Assembly: GCA_965219665.1 (NCBI GenBank)
Contig: CBDCOD010000018.1
Span: 32,777-96,776 of the forward strand
Direction: 5' to 3'
Length of the DNA stretch: 64,000 nt
Source of the DNA: CBDCOD01 sp965219665
GTDB lineage: Bacteria > Pseudomonadota > Gammaproteobacteria > CAKMZV01
In this document: positions 1 to 9,372 of the stretch, piece by piece
Position numbering within the stretch: position 1 is the first letter of the stretch
How the letters are laid out: each line of letters opens with the position of its first letter
Position numbers and translations under genes: made by a program
Notes under the pieces: generated by a model
The model's input: only the letters and a program-made list of their open reading frames with translations
Databases searched by the model: none
What the model was told of the DNA's origin: nothing

Positions 1-13
1 TATAGAGACATCT

Positions 14-604
14 ATGAAAGTCAGTAAAAAAAATATCAGCCGTCGCCGCTTTTTGACAGCCACTACTTCGGTAGTAGGTGGGTTCGGTGTGGCTGCTGCT
101 TGTTATCCCTTTCTAAGTGCCTGGCAACCCAGCAAACGTGCTGAAGCAGCAGGTGCCCCAGTTGAAGTTGATATTTCAGCATTACAGCCTGGGCAAATGA
201 TTACCGTTGAATGGCGTGGTCGCCCAGTATGGATTGTTCGCCGTACTCAAGAGGCCTTAAACACTCTCAAACAGGTACACAACTTATTACGAGACCCGCT
301 CAGCGAAGAAAGCAGGCAACCTGATTTTGCCTATAACCCACACCGATCTATCAATCCAGAATTTTTAGTGTTAGTTGGTCTATGCACTCATTTAGGATGT
401 GCCCCTCTTTACCGACCTGATAGGGGTGCCGAAGATCTCGGCACCAACTGGCAAGGTGGTTTCTTCTGTCCATGTCATGGTTCTAAATTTGATATAGCTG
501 GACGGGTCTATAAAGATGTGCCAGCACCAACTAACCTACCTGTTCCTCCTTATCAATTTGTAAGTGACACACGCCTAAAAATTGGCGAAACAACGTCAGT
601 TTAA
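14..604 (+). CDS. petA: Ubiquinol-cytochrome c reductase Rieske iron-sulfur subunit
   Basis: This is the Rieske [2Fe-2S] subunit of the cytochrome bc1 complex, which takes an electron from ubiquinol at the Qo site and passes it to cytochrome c1. The 196-residue protein starts with a twin-arginine-type segment (SRRRFLTA) followed by one hydrophobic anchor, as expected for a folded cofactor protein exported by Tat. Both cluster-binding boxes are present: CTHLGC at residues 124-129 and CPCHGS from residue 152, giving two Cys and two His ligands. It is first in a petA-petB-petC operon, 25 bp before petB. Length is normal for proteobacteria. Confidence 0.97.
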   Translation: MKVSKKNISRRRFLTATTSVVGGFGVAAACYPFLSAWQPSKRAEAAGAPVEVDISALQPGQMITVEWRGRPVWIVRRTQEALNTLKQVHNLLRDPLSEESRQPDFAYNPHRSINPEFLVLVGLCTHLGCAPLYRPDRGAEDLGTNWQGGFFCPCHGSKFDIAGRVYKDVPAPTNLPVPPYQFVSDTRLKIGETTSV

Positions 605-629
605 TTTGAGGAGAACTTAGGAGAGCAAC

Positions 630-1868
630 ATGAGCAAAAAAACACAAACAGCCAACCAACATAACGCATTGGTTAATTGGATTGATAAGCGCTTCCCGCT
701 AATAGAAACTTGGGAATACCATCTCAGCAAATACTATGCCCCACGCAATTTTAACTTCTGGTATTTCTTTGGTTCGCTAGCCCTTGTCGTATTAGTCATT
801 CAAATCATTTCTGGTTTATGGCTTACTATGTACTACAAACCTGATGCACAGCAAGCCTTTAACTCCATTCAATATATTATGCGTGATGTAGAATGGGGCT
901 GGCTTATCCGCTATATCCACTCAACTGGAGCTTCTGCCTTCTTTGTTGTTGTCTATCTCCACATGTTTCGCGGGTTGCTATATGGCTCCTATAAAGGACC
1001 ACGCGAACTCATCTGGATTATCGGCTGCTTTATATTCTTAGTGCTCATGGCTGAAGCATTCATGGGCTACCTACTCCCTTGGGGGCAAATGTCTTTCTGG
1101 GGCGCTCAGGTTATTTTGTCCCTATTTGGTGCTATACCAATAGTTGGGGATACACTTTCTGTGTGGATTAAAGGAGACTATGTGATTTCTGACGCAACGC
1201 TTAACCGCTTCTTTGCACTACACGTAATTGCCCTACCCCTCTCACTCATTATGTTAGTTTTTCTGCATTTGGTTTCTCTGCACAAGGTAGGATCTAACAA
1301 CCCTGACGGGATTGAAATAAAAAATCAAAAAAATGCAAACGGCACGCCTATCGATGGCATTCCATTCCATCCTTATTACACTGTAAAAGACATTGTCGGG
1401 ATTGTCGTATTCTTAATCGCCTTTTGTGCAGTCATTTTCTTTATGCCTGAAATGGGCGGCTACTTCTTAGAACCACCTAATTTTGAACCAGCAAACCCAC
1501 TAAAAACACCTGAGCATATTGCACCTGTATGGTACTTTACGCCGTACTATGCTATGCTGCGTGCAGTACCTGACAAACTTTTCGGCGCACTAATTATGTT
1601 CTTAGCTATTCTGATACTATTCGTATTACCTTGGTTAGACCGTGCCAAAAATCGTTCTTTACGTTATCGCTCTTGGCAATCCTATATGTTATTAGCCTCA
1701 TTCACAGTATCTTTCATTGCTCTCGGATGGCTTGGTGTACAACCTGCTACTGACGTGTATGTATTGCTGGCAAGAATATTCACAGTGGTTTACTTTTTGT
1801 ACTTTATTTTGATGCCTTTCGTAACAGCTAAAGAAAACATGAAACCCCTGCCTGAAAGACTCCAATAA
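630..1868 (+). CDS. petB: Cytochrome b subunit of the bc1 complex
   Basis: This is the membrane core of complex III, carrying the low- and high-potential b hemes and the two quinone sites. The 412-residue protein is strongly hydrophobic with about eight membrane segments. The heme-ligand histidine pairs are visible in the RYIHSTGAS...YLHMF helix region and in the FALH...FLHLVSLH region. The Qo-site motif appears as PVWYFTPYYAMLRA, a common proteobacterial form of the PEWY loop. A good purine-rich ribosome site (GGAGAGCAAC) precedes the ATG. It sits between petA and petC, as in most bacteria with a three-subunit bc1. Confidence 0.97.
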   Translation: MSKKTQTANQHNALVNWIDKRFPLIETWEYHLSKYYAPRNFNFWYFFGSLALVVLVIQIISGLWLTMYYKPDAQQAFNSIQYIMRDVEWGWLIRYIHSTGASAFFVVVYLHMFRGLLYGSYKGPRELIWIIGCFIFLVLMAEAFMGYLLPWGQMSFWGAQVILSLFGAIPIVGDTLSVWIKGDYVISDATLNRFFALHVIALPLSLIMLVFLHLVSLHKVGSNNPDGIEIKNQKNANGTPIDGIPFHPYYTVKDIVGIVVFLIAFCAVIFFMPEMGGYFLEPPNFEPANPLKTPEHIAPVWYFTPYYAMLRAVPDKLFGALIMFLAILILFVLPWLDRAKNRSLRYRSWQSYMLLASFTVSFIALGWLGVQPATDVYVLLARIFTVVYFLYFILMPFVTAKENMKPLPERLQ

Positions 1869-1886
1869 GCATAGGATAACAGAAGC

Positions 1887-2660
1887 ATGAACATAATTAC
1901 TAACCTAAAAAACATTTTTTTACTTCCCTTATTTCTCGCTATATGCAGTTCAAATATCTGGGCAGCTGGTGGCTCCAATGTACCACTGCTTGAACCCAAT
2001 AATAATTTGAGAGATATAGGTTCTTTGAGACGCGGGGCAGAATTATTTGTCAACCGGTGCACATCTTGCCACAGCGCTAAATATATCCGCTATAGCGTAA
2101 TTGCAGAGAAACTACTATGGAATCAAGAAGAAACGGACAAACTCTTGATTAAAGGGCGCGCCAAATTCTTAGAACACATGGTTGGCGGTATGTCTAAATC
2201 AGCTGCTCAAGCCGCCTTCGGTACCCAGCCACCTGATTTGACGCTCACAGCCAAAGTACGCGGCACAGACTGGCTATACACCTTCCTCCAAGCATACTAT
2301 CAAAATGATGAAGGCAAAATGGATAATTATGTATTCCCAGGAACAGCCATGCCCCCGCCATTCATTGGCGAGCAAGGCATTCGTAAAGCCACCTATCATT
2401 ATGGTAGCGGCAAACTTCCCACTGGATCGCGCCCCTCGGAAAACCCTGTCTCTGCTGATCAAAAAGCCCGTGCAGCACAAAAGGAAAGCAATTTCAAACA
2501 ACAGTTGCGCGACCTAGTCAATTTTATGGAGTTCATCAGCGAGCCACAAAAAACAGACCGCTGGGATTTGGGCACTAAGGTGATCCTATTTCTACTCGTC
2601 TTGCTGCTTCTGTCATACCTCCTGAAAAAAGAATTCTGGCGTGACATTAAGGAAAAATAG
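1887..2660 (+). CDS. petC: Cytochrome c1
   Basis: This is the periplasmic heme c subunit of complex III, which accepts electrons from the Rieske protein. It has a signal peptide (hydrophobic stretch ending near AAG, about residue 28), one CXXCH heme site (CTSCH, Cys58-Cys61-His62), a likely methionine sixth ligand in the GTAMPPPF segment, and a C-terminal membrane anchor followed by basic residues. At 257 residues it is of normal size. It lies 18 bp after petB, so the three genes form one transcription unit. Confidence 0.96.
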   Translation: MNIITNLKNIFLLPLFLAICSSNIWAAGGSNVPLLEPNNNLRDIGSLRRGAELFVNRCTSCHSAKYIRYSVIAEKLLWNQEETDKLLIKGRAKFLEHMVGGMSKSAAQAAFGTQPPDLTLTAKVRGTDWLYTFLQAYYQNDEGKMDNYVFPGTAMPPPFIGEQGIRKATYHYGSGKLPTGSRPSENPVSADQKARAAQKESNFKQQLRDLVNFMEFISEPQKTDRWDLGTKVILFLLVLLLLSYLLKKEFWRDIKEK

Positions 2661-2686
2661 TCCCTAATTGTAGGATTTTTGACTGT

Positions 2687-3337
2687 ATGAACTCTGAATT
2701 AGCCTTACATAGCATGATTGAGCAGCAAATACGTCCTTGGAACGTATTAGATCAACGTGTTTTGGACGCACTTGCACAGTACCCAAGAGAGCAGTTTGTT
2801 CCTAATTCACAACGTGCCCTTGCCTTTGCTGATACCAACTTGCCACTCTCTGATACACGCAATATGCTCACGCCCTGCTTAGAAGCGCGGCTTACACAAG
2901 AACTCAAACTGCGTAGCAGTGACAAGTGCCTTATCATTGGTATCAACAGCGTATACATTGCTGTGCTTTTACAAAGAATCGCTGCTAGTGTATTGGTTCG
3001 CGAACCATGCAAAAAACACCGAAACCTCATGCAAGACTTGCTCAAGCAGGGAGATATTGAAAGCATTCAGTTTGAAGACTTAGCTTATGATGCGCCCTGT
3101 AAACAACAATATGATGTAATTATTGCAACAGGATCTGTTCACCATTGCATAAAAGCTTGGCAAGATATGCTGACACACGAAGGGCGTTTGGTAGTCGTAG
3201 AAGGTAGCCCTCAAAGCACTGCAATGCAGGCAACGCTGCATGAGCGTTATCACGACGTATTGGTACAAACCCCTCTATTTGAAACTTACCTCCCTCCCCT
3301 TGATCTTACTGAAAGTAACCCTCAATTTGAACTCTAA
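2687..3337 (+). CDS. Protein-L-isoaspartate O-methyltransferase-like protein, degenerate SAM site
   Basis: The N-terminal part (MIEQQIRPWNVLDQRVLDAL, then PREQFVP) matches the Pcm family, whose enzymes use S-adenosylmethionine to repair isoaspartyl residues. At 216 residues the length fits. The glycine-rich SAM loop, usually a variant of EIGTGSGY, reads IIGINSVYIAVLL here and has lost most glycines. The upstream substrate-loop residues are also poorly kept. Such Pcm-like proteins are known in Gammaproteobacteria and may lack repair activity. The gene lies 26 bp after petC and may be co-transcribed. Family membership is reasonably sure; catalytic function is doubtful. Confidence 0.75.
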   Translation: MNSELALHSMIEQQIRPWNVLDQRVLDALAQYPREQFVPNSQRALAFADTNLPLSDTRNMLTPCLEARLTQELKLRSSDKCLIIGINSVYIAVLLQRIAASVLVREPCKKHRNLMQDLLKQGDIESIQFEDLAYDAPCKQQYDVIIATGSVHHCIKAWQDMLTHEGRLVVVEGSPQSTAMQATLHERYHDVLVQTPLFETYLPPLDLTESNPQFEL

Positions 3338-3522
3338 GAAAGCAAAAATTGGCGTTCTGTAACAGAAATTTGTTGCTATCGTTTTTGCAACAGCCCCATG
3401 AATCTAATACATAGATACCCCCTTTCTGCGACAATGTGCGCCATTTCAGTGTGCTTTCTTGTAAGACACAAATATTGCTAATACGATACGATCAACTTAT
3501 ACCGCTATCATAGACTCTTTAC

Positions 3523-6327
3523 ATGACAACAGAATACATTACTCTGCGTGGTTGCCGCACACACAACCTTAAAAACATTGACATTAGCCTGCCACGCAAT
3601 CAGCTGGTAGTCATTACGGGTCTTTCTGGTTCAGGCAAGTCATCCCTTGCCTTTGATACCATTTATGCCGAAGGACAGCGGCGTTATGTAGAGTCGCTTT
3701 CTTCTTATGCGCGGCAATTTTTATCCATGATGGATAAACCGGATTTAGATCATATTGAAGGGCTATCGCCTGCTATCTCTATTGATCAAAAATCTGTTTC
3801 TCACAATCCGCGCTCAACCGTAGGCACGGTGACTGAGATCCATGACTATCTGCGCTTGCTGTTTGCACGTGTCGGAACAGCACACTGTCCCAACCACCAT
3901 ATTCCATTAGATGCGCAAACAGTCAGACAGATGGTCAATAAAATATTAGCGCTGCCCAAAGATACTAAGGTTATGCTACTGGCACCCGTCATACGTGAGC
4001 GCAAAGGAGAGCACCACACTTTATTTGAAGGATTATTGGCTCAAGGATTCTTACGTGCGCGCATCAACGGTGAGATGTTTATGTTGGAGGAGCCACCTAC
4101 GATTGATCCTAAGAAAAAACACACTATCGAAGTGATCATTGACCGCCTCAAAATACGCGATGACTTGACAGAGCGATTGAGCGCATCTTTGGATACCGCT
4201 TTGAGAATGGGCAAAGATGTTGTGCGCTTGGTCAGTATGGATGACGACAGCATTGATTTAAGCTTCTCTGCCAAACATGCGTGTCCATATTGCAGTTATG
4301 CTTTAGCAGAGTTAGCGCCACGCCTATTTTCCTTTAACAGCCCACAAGGCGCTTGCCCAAAGTGTGACGGCTTAGGAAAAATCGCCTTCTTTGATCCTGA
4401 AAAAATAGTGCTTGACGATTCCCTTAGTCTGGCAGAAGGTGCTATTCCTTTTTGGGGTAAACAATACACCTATTACTACGCTACATTGCAAATGGTGGCG
4501 AAGCACTACCAGTTTGATTTGGAAATTCCTTTCAAATCGCTCAGTGAGCAGCACAAAAAAATTGTACTATTCGGCTCTGGCAAAGAAAAAATCAAAATGC
4601 TACACGGTCGCTTTAGCGACACACGCCCATTTGAAGGCGTAGTGCCTAACTATGAGCGCCGCTATTTAGAGACAGAAAGTCGGCAAGTGCGTGACGAATT
4701 GGGGCAATTCCGTGTAGTTGACACCTGCAAAGCATGTGGTGGTGCTCGTCTGAATGAAAGTGCGCGTCATGTATTTGTTGCAGACAGACCGCTTTCTGAA
4801 TTAACTGATTTATCCATAAGCGATGCATTTGACTGGTTTAATAGCCTAAAGCTGAAAGGAGCTGCTCAACAAATTGCAGAAAAAATCGTTCAAGAAATTT
4901 GCAACCGCTTGAGTTTTTTAGTTAATGTTGGCTTAGGGTATCTTAATCTGGCTCGCAGTGCCGATACACTATCAGGTGGGGAAGCGCAGCGTATACGTCT
5001 TGCCAGCCAAATTGGAGCAGGTTTAGTTGGTGTGATGTATATATTGGATGAACCCTCTATTGGATTGCATCAGCGCGACAACCATAAACTGTTGCAAACC
5101 TTAATCCGCCTGCGCGATATTGGCAACACCGTTATTGTGGTTGAGCATGATGAAGAAACCATCTGTAATGGTGATTTTATTGTGGATGTAGGTCCTTTAG
5201 CAGGTGAGCATGGCGGCGAAATTATATTTGCAGGCAAGCCCGAACAACTGCTACAACAAAAACACTCTATTACTGGACAGTTCTTGAGCAATAAGCGCAC
5301 CATTTTTATGCCTGAAAAAAGACGTACAGCACAGCACCATTTAGAGATTATCCGAGCACAAGGTAATAATCTACAAAATATCTTTGTTTCTATTCCAATC
5401 AGCGTAATCACTTGTATAACAGGCGTCTCAGGTTCAGGGAAATCTACCCTAATTAACCACACTCTATACCCCAAAGCTGCCAATGAATTAAACCGTGCCA
5501 GCCATGCGTGTGCAGCTGTAGAACGCATTGATGGCTTTGAGTATTTAGACAAAGTCATCAATATTGACCAAAGCCCTATTGGACGCACACCCCGATCCAA
5601 CCCTGCTACTTACGTTGGCATATTTACGACAGTTCGCGAGCTATTTGCTGGAACCAAAGAAGCGCGCATCAGAGGTTTCAATATGGGACGATTCAGTTTC
5701 AATGTGCGTGGTGGGCGCTGTGAAGCATGCCAAGGTGATGGCTTGCTACGTGTTGAAATGCATTTTCTCCCAGATGTATACGTACTATGCGATGAATGTC
5801 AAGGGAAACGCTACAATGAGCAGACTTTAGCCGTGCAGTATAACGGAAAAAACATTGCTGAAGTATTAGATATGACCGTAGAGGAGGCTTTGCAGTTCTT
5901 TGAGGCTATCCCCTCACTGCACCGCAAACTACAAACCCTACAAGATGTTGGATTAGGCTATATTCGCTTAGGTCAAAGTGCCACTACACTATCGGGCGGG
6001 GAAGCTCAACGGATTAAACTAGCCAAGGAGCTTTCTAAGCGAGACACCTCTAAAACGCTCTATATATTAGACGAACCAACCACTGGACTGCATTTTTATG
6101 ATGTAGATTTACTGCTTCAAGTCTTAACGCGCCTATGTGACAAAGGCAATACCATTGTAATTATAGAGCACAACTTAGACGTCATTAAAGCCTGCGACTG
6201 GATTATAGATTTAGGACCAGAAGGCGGATGCGGAGGCGGTCAAGTCATTGGCTGCGGAACCCCCGAAGATTTTTGCAAGCAGTACAACACGCATACAGCT
6301 CAATACCTTAGACCCTTATTAACCTAA
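3523..6327 (+). CDS. uvrA: Excinuclease ABC subunit A
   Basis: This is the damage-recognition ATPase of nucleotide excision repair, which loads UvrB on lesions. The 934-residue protein has two ABC ATPase modules: Walker A GLSGSGKS at about residue 32 and GVSGSGKS at about residue 634. It has two signature motifs (LSGGEAQRIRLAS and LSGGEAQRIKLAK) and CxxC zinc modules (CPYC...CPKC and CEAC...CDEC). Length and order are those of canonical UvrA. I see no CTGT-N8-ACAG LexA box in the 185-bp upstream gap. It converges with xthA. Confidence 0.98.
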   Translation: MTTEYITLRGCRTHNLKNIDISLPRNQLVVITGLSGSGKSSLAFDTIYAEGQRRYVESLSSYARQFLSMMDKPDLDHIEGLSPAISIDQKSVSHNPRSTVGTVTEIHDYLRLLFARVGTAHCPNHHIPLDAQTVRQMVNKILALPKDTKVMLLAPVIRERKGEHHTLFEGLLAQGFLRARINGEMFMLEEPPTIDPKKKHTIEVIIDRLKIRDDLTERLSASLDTALRMGKDVVRLVSMDDDSIDLSFSAKHACPYCSYALAELAPRLFSFNSPQGACPKCDGLGKIAFFDPEKIVLDDSLSLAEGAIPFWGKQYTYYYATLQMVAKHYQFDLEIPFKSLSEQHKKIVLFGSGKEKIKMLHGRFSDTRPFEGVVPNYERRYLETESRQVRDELGQFRVVDTCKACGGARLNESARHVFVADRPLSELTDLSISDAFDWFNSLKLKGAAQQIAEKIVQEICNRLSFLVNVGLGYLNLARSADTLSGGEAQRIRLASQIGAGLVGVMYILDEPSIGLHQRDNHKLLQTLIRLRDIGNTVIVVEHDEETICNGDFIVDVGPLAGEHGGEIIFAGKPEQLLQQKHSITGQFLSNKRTIFMPEKRRTAQHHLEIIRAQGNNLQNIFVSIPISVITCITGVSGSGKSTLINHTLYPKAANELNRASHACAAVERIDGFEYLDKVINIDQSPIGRTPRSNPATYVGIFTTVRELFAGTKEARIRGFNMGRFSFNVRGGRCEACQGDGLLRVEMHFLPDVYVLCDECQGKRYNEQTLAVQYNGKNIAEVLDMTVEEALQFFEAIPSLHRKLQTLQDVGLGYIRLGQSATTLSGGEAQRIKLAKELSKRDTSKTLYILDEPTTGLHFYDVDLLLQVLTRLCDKGNTIVIIEHNLDVIKACDWIIDLGPEGGCGGGQVIGCGTPEDFCKQYNTHTAQYLRPLLT

Positions 6328-6346
6328 CCGTACTACCCGCTATACA

Positions 6347-7138
6347 TTAGCCAAACTGCGTCCAGATAGGCGCATGATCTGACGGTTTTTCCATACTGCG
6401 AATAGCATAGTCAATACCCGCATCAACAATGCGCTGCTGCAATACAGGTGTTACCAGAATATGATCTATGCGCAACCCAGGCTTATGCGAGCGGTCAAAT
6501 GCTCGCGTTCGATAATCAAACCAAGAGTAATTCTGTAGCGTGGGATAACAGTGTCTATATGAATCAATCAGCCCCCAATCATACAACGCAGCAAGCCAAG
6601 CACGCTCTTCAGGCAAGAAGCTGCACGCTCCCTTGGCTAACCAATTCTGTGGATTATCTATACCCACATCCTTGTCCTCAGGTGCGATATTTAAATCGCC
6701 CAAAATGATAATGGCATCCTCTTTGCTATGCCTTGCATTTAAGAGCAGCATAAGCTCTTGATAAAAATCGCGTTTATCAGCAAATTTGGTAGGGTGTGTT
6801 TGATTCTCTCCTTGCGGAAAATACCCATTATATATATATACCAACTGCCCTTGATAGCTCAGGGTAGTAGCAATAAAGCGCGTTTGATGCTCTCTGCCAA
6901 TCACTCCTTTTTCCACCTCAATCGGCGACTTGGATAGAAAAGCAACCCCATAATGGGTTTTCTGTCCATACACCGCACTGTGATAGCCTAATGCCTTACA
7001 CGCCTCAAAAGGGAAATCCTTATCAGTTACTTTTGTCTCCTGCAAGGCAATCACCTCAGGTTGATGCGTATTGATAAGTTCTTCCAACTGATGCAAACGC
7101 TGGCGAATAGAATTAACATTAAAACTGACTATTTTCAT
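6347..7138 (-). CDS. xthA: Exodeoxyribonuclease III (AP endonuclease)
   Basis: This is an Xth-family Mg-dependent endonuclease/exonuclease/phosphatase fold enzyme that cuts at abasic sites. In the 263-residue protein the expected motifs are present in order: FNVNSIRQR at the start, LQETK (metal-binding Glu), GDLNIAPEDKDV (catalytic Asp/Asn) and SDHAPIW (catalytic His) at the C-terminus. It is the last gene of the minus-strand run PCu(A)C chaperone-sco1-trmB-xthA and begins 2 bp after trmB, so it is very likely co-transcribed with it. Confidence 0.95.
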   Translation of the reverse strand: MKIVSFNVNSIRQRLHQLEELINTHQPEVIALQETKVTDKDFPFEACKALGYHSAVYGQKTHYGVAFLSKSPIEVEKGVIGREHQTRFIATTLSYQGQLVYIYNGYFPQGENQTHPTKFADKRDFYQELMLLLNARHSKEDAIIILGDLNIAPEDKDVGIDNPQNWLAKGACSFLPEERAWLAALYDWGLIDSYRHCYPTLQNYSWFDYRTRAFDRSHKPGLRIDHILVTPVLQQRIVDAGIDYAIRSMEKPSDHAPIWTQFG

Positions 7139-7140
7139 AT

Positions 7141-7821
7141 CTACACTGCCCTATACAGCAAATTACTAATCGCATGCCCTAAATGCACTGCCCGTCTTTC
7201 GAATTTTGTTTCCATACGGCAAAACCCGCCAGCTTCATCGACCAATCTCTCAAAGCCTGATTGGCTCGCCATAACCTGTTGCATCCACTGCGCATATCTT
7301 TGCCAATCGGTTGCCATATACCAAACACCTCCCTCTACCAACACGCGCCGAGCTAACTGAGCAAACTCTGCATTAACAATTCGCCTCTTATGATGCTTTC
7401 TTTTCTGCCATGGGTCAGGGAAAAGCAACAACAAATGCTGCACACTGGCAGGAGCAAAGGCTTTTTCCAGAACGGCATACGCATCATAGCGCACCAAGCG
7501 TACATTCCGTACTTGCTCTTTGTGCAGCCTCAAGCATGTCTTTACCACACCAGGCAAATGCACCTCAATACCAACAAAATTAAACTGTGGATTATGCTGT
7601 GCCATTGCAATCAAAGAATCACCCATGCCAAAACCCACCTCTACTACCAGGTCCTGCTGACATGGAAACAAGGCTTGCCAATCTACAATCTGTCCAGTGT
7701 ACTCTACCGTAAAATCGTCTTTACAGCGCTCAAACGCTGCCTTCTTTGCTGGCGACAGCCTACCCTGTCTTAGTACAAAACTGCGATTGATTTGGTGTAG
7801 AGAAATAGCCTCTAATCCCAT
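7141..7821 (-). CDS. trmB: tRNA (guanine-N7)-methyltransferase
   Basis: This enzyme makes m7G46 in the tRNA variable loop using S-adenosylmethionine. The 226-residue protein has the SAM loop VEVGFGMGDSL and the family signature LFPDPWQKRKHHKRR, which places catalytic and tRNA-contacting residues together. The ATG used here gives a normal N-terminus. The gene sits 9 bp downstream of the sco1-like gene and 2 bp before xthA. Confidence 0.95.
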   Translation of the reverse strand: MGLEAISLHQINRSFVLRQGRLSPAKKAAFERCKDDFTVEYTGQIVDWQALFPCQQDLVVEVGFGMGDSLIAMAQHNPQFNFVGIEVHLPGVVKTCLRLHKEQVRNVRLVRYDAYAVLEKAFAPASVQHLLLLFPDPWQKRKHHKRRIVNAEFAQLARRVLVEGGVWYMATDWQRYAQWMQQVMASQSGFERLVDEAGGFCRMETKFERRAVHLGHAISNLLYRAV

Positions 7822-7830
7822 AACACACCC

Positions 7831-8484
7831 TTACGAAATTAATCTCCGTAGTTCTGATGCTAAGACTTTAGGATTGTGTGTTGCTTGCAAGAAAAACGCC
7901 TGAAGCTGCGCCTGATCATTAATATAGTAAATAGTAGCAGCATGATTTACGACATAATTGTCCTTAAATAATTCGGGAATAGGCTGCTTAGTGTTTAGGC
8001 GCACAGTTTTTCCCCCAACAGTTGCTACCCACTCGTAAAGCACACCCAAATCTTTAGCCAAAATAGCCGTATTAGCCAAGTCTCCCACAGCCCCCTTGAA
8101 ACTGCTATCAAAAAATTGAACATAACTGCTTAACTGTTCAGGAGTATCACGCTGTGGATCAACCGACACAAATACAACCTGTGGCAAATGTGCAACCCCC
8201 TCCTCTCGCAACACATCATAGGCAGCAGCAATATTAGCCAGCTCAGTTGGACACACATCGGGGCAGTGCGTAAAACCAAAAAACAACAAATAAGACTGTC
8301 CTGTCATCGTGCGCGGATTCATTGGTGTACCATTGCCATACACCATACTAAAATCAGGCAATTTCTTAGCAGGGCTAAGCACTGTAGCAATCTTTAACGG
8401 CTCTTCATAATGATACACATACCAACCCACACCAAGACCGGCAATAGCAGCAATAACACTAAAAAATATAACGAGAGTACGCAT
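7831..8484 (-). CDS. SCO1/SenC family copper chaperone
   Basis: This is a thioredoxin-fold membrane-anchored protein that delivers copper to the Cu(A) site of cytochrome c oxidase or reduces its cysteines. The 217-residue protein has an N-terminal membrane anchor, the copper-binding CPDVC motif (FGFTHCPDVCPTEL) and the distal conserved histidine (NYVVNHAA). It lies 38 bp after the PCu(A)C-type gene, another periplasmic copper chaperone, so the pair is a coherent cuproenzyme-assembly set, plausibly serving the oxidase fed by the bc1 complex. Confidence 0.93.
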   Translation of the reverse strand: MRTLVIFFSVIAAIAGLGVGWYVYHYEEPLKIATVLSPAKKLPDFSMVYGNGTPMNPRTMTGQSYLLFFGFTHCPDVCPTELANIAAAYDVLREEGVAHLPQVVFVSVDPQRDTPEQLSSYVQFFDSSFKGAVGDLANTAILAKDLGVLYEWVATVGGKTVRLNTKQPIPELFKDNYVVNHAATIYYINDQAQLQAFFLQATHNPKVLASELRRLIS

Positions 8485-8522
8485 GAATATTACTTTATAT
8501 AAACAACATTAAAATATAGATG

Positions 8523-8939
8523 CTAACGGCTACGTAGCACCGGAAAATTGACCCGAACACGCTGCCCTGAGTCAAAATGCAGCCAAATAGGAATCTGCTC
8601 ACCAACTATAGGCACGCGCTTTGGTTTAATCAACATTAAATGCCATGAACCCGGTTGAAACACCTTTTTATCTTTGGCAGCAATATAAACACGATCATAC
8701 GATCTCATTCGCATCATATCACCCTGGCGCTGTGTACGATGTATCTCTATTGAGCCGTAATCGGAACTGGTATGAGCATGCTCTAACCACACCGCTTTAT
8801 TCCCATTATTTTCTAACACCATAAACGCACCTAATACATGAGCATTAGGCGGTGCTGCGCGCACCCACGGATCAACAATCTGTACTCGGGCAGACAACAC
8901 ACCACTCCAAAGTAACGCACATATGAAAACAATCCGCAT
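8523..8939 (-). CDS. Periplasmic copper chaperone, PCu(A)C family
   Basis: The start at 8939 is chosen because it gives a clean signal peptide (MRIVFICALLWSGVLSA); an upstream in-frame start at 9005 would bury it. The mature protein has the family's copper site H-x10-M-x21-H-x-M: IEIHRTQRQGDMMRMR followed by PGSWHLM. These proteins bind Cu(I) in the periplasm and hand it to the Cu(A) site of cytochrome oxidase or to Sco1. It is first in the operon with the sco1-like gene. The product is 138 residues, normal for the family. Confidence 0.9.
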   Translation of the reverse strand: MRIVFICALLWSGVLSARVQIVDPWVRAAPPNAHVLGAFMVLENNGNKAVWLEHAHTSSDYGSIEIHRTQRQGDMMRMRSYDRVYIAAKDKKVFQPGSWHLMLIKPKRVPIVGEQIPIWLHFDSGQRVRVNFPVLRSR

Positions 8940-9068
8940 ACGCCCAATTATACCCGAGCATTTGCCATCATTCTGCGCCAGCAAGGCACATAATAAGTTA
9001 CACAACTTTATTCTGACAATTCATATAATGCGTTTCCCTAAAATGCCAAGCTACTGTAAAATTACATC

Positions 9069-9344
9069 ATGTCTCATTTAATCTTTTGCAAAAAACTACA
9101 AAAAGAGCTTCCTGCTCTTGAGCGTGCGCCCTTCCCTAATGACGAAGGACAACGCATCTTTGAAAACATATCTGCGCAAGCATGGCAAGAATGGGTTGGC
9201 TATCAAACAATTCTTATCAATGAATACCGCCTATCTTCACTGGATCCAAAAGCACGCACATTTTTAGCATCCGAGCGTGAGAAATTCCTCTTTGGCGATG
9301 GTATTGACTTGCCTGATGCTTATAATCCTATAAAGCCCTCTTAA
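9069..9344 (+). CDS. yggX: Probable Fe(II)-trafficking protein YggX
   Basis: This is a small soluble protein linked to protection of Fe-S clusters against oxidative damage. The 91-residue product matches the family along its length: conserved Cys7 in the start motif IFCKKLQKELP, then PFPNDEGQRIFENIS, AWQEWVGYQTILINEYRL and FLFGDG near the end. It is divergent from the copper-chaperone operon and 28 bp before an oxidoreductase gene. A TAAAAT hexamer ends about 6 bp before the start codon and could be a -10 element. Confidence 0.93.
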   Translation: MSHLIFCKKLQKELPALERAPFPNDEGQRIFENISAQAWQEWVGYQTILINEYRLSSLDPKARTFLASEREKFLFGDGIDLPDAYNPIKPS

Positions 9345-9372
9345 AAAAGAATAACTTACAAGACTTACTCAT

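Noticed and set aside
3355..3367. Palindrome TTCTGTAACAGAA upstream of uvrA as a LexA box.
   Set aside because: The half-sites CTGT and ACAG are not separated by the 8 bp needed; it is also far (about 155 bp) from the start.
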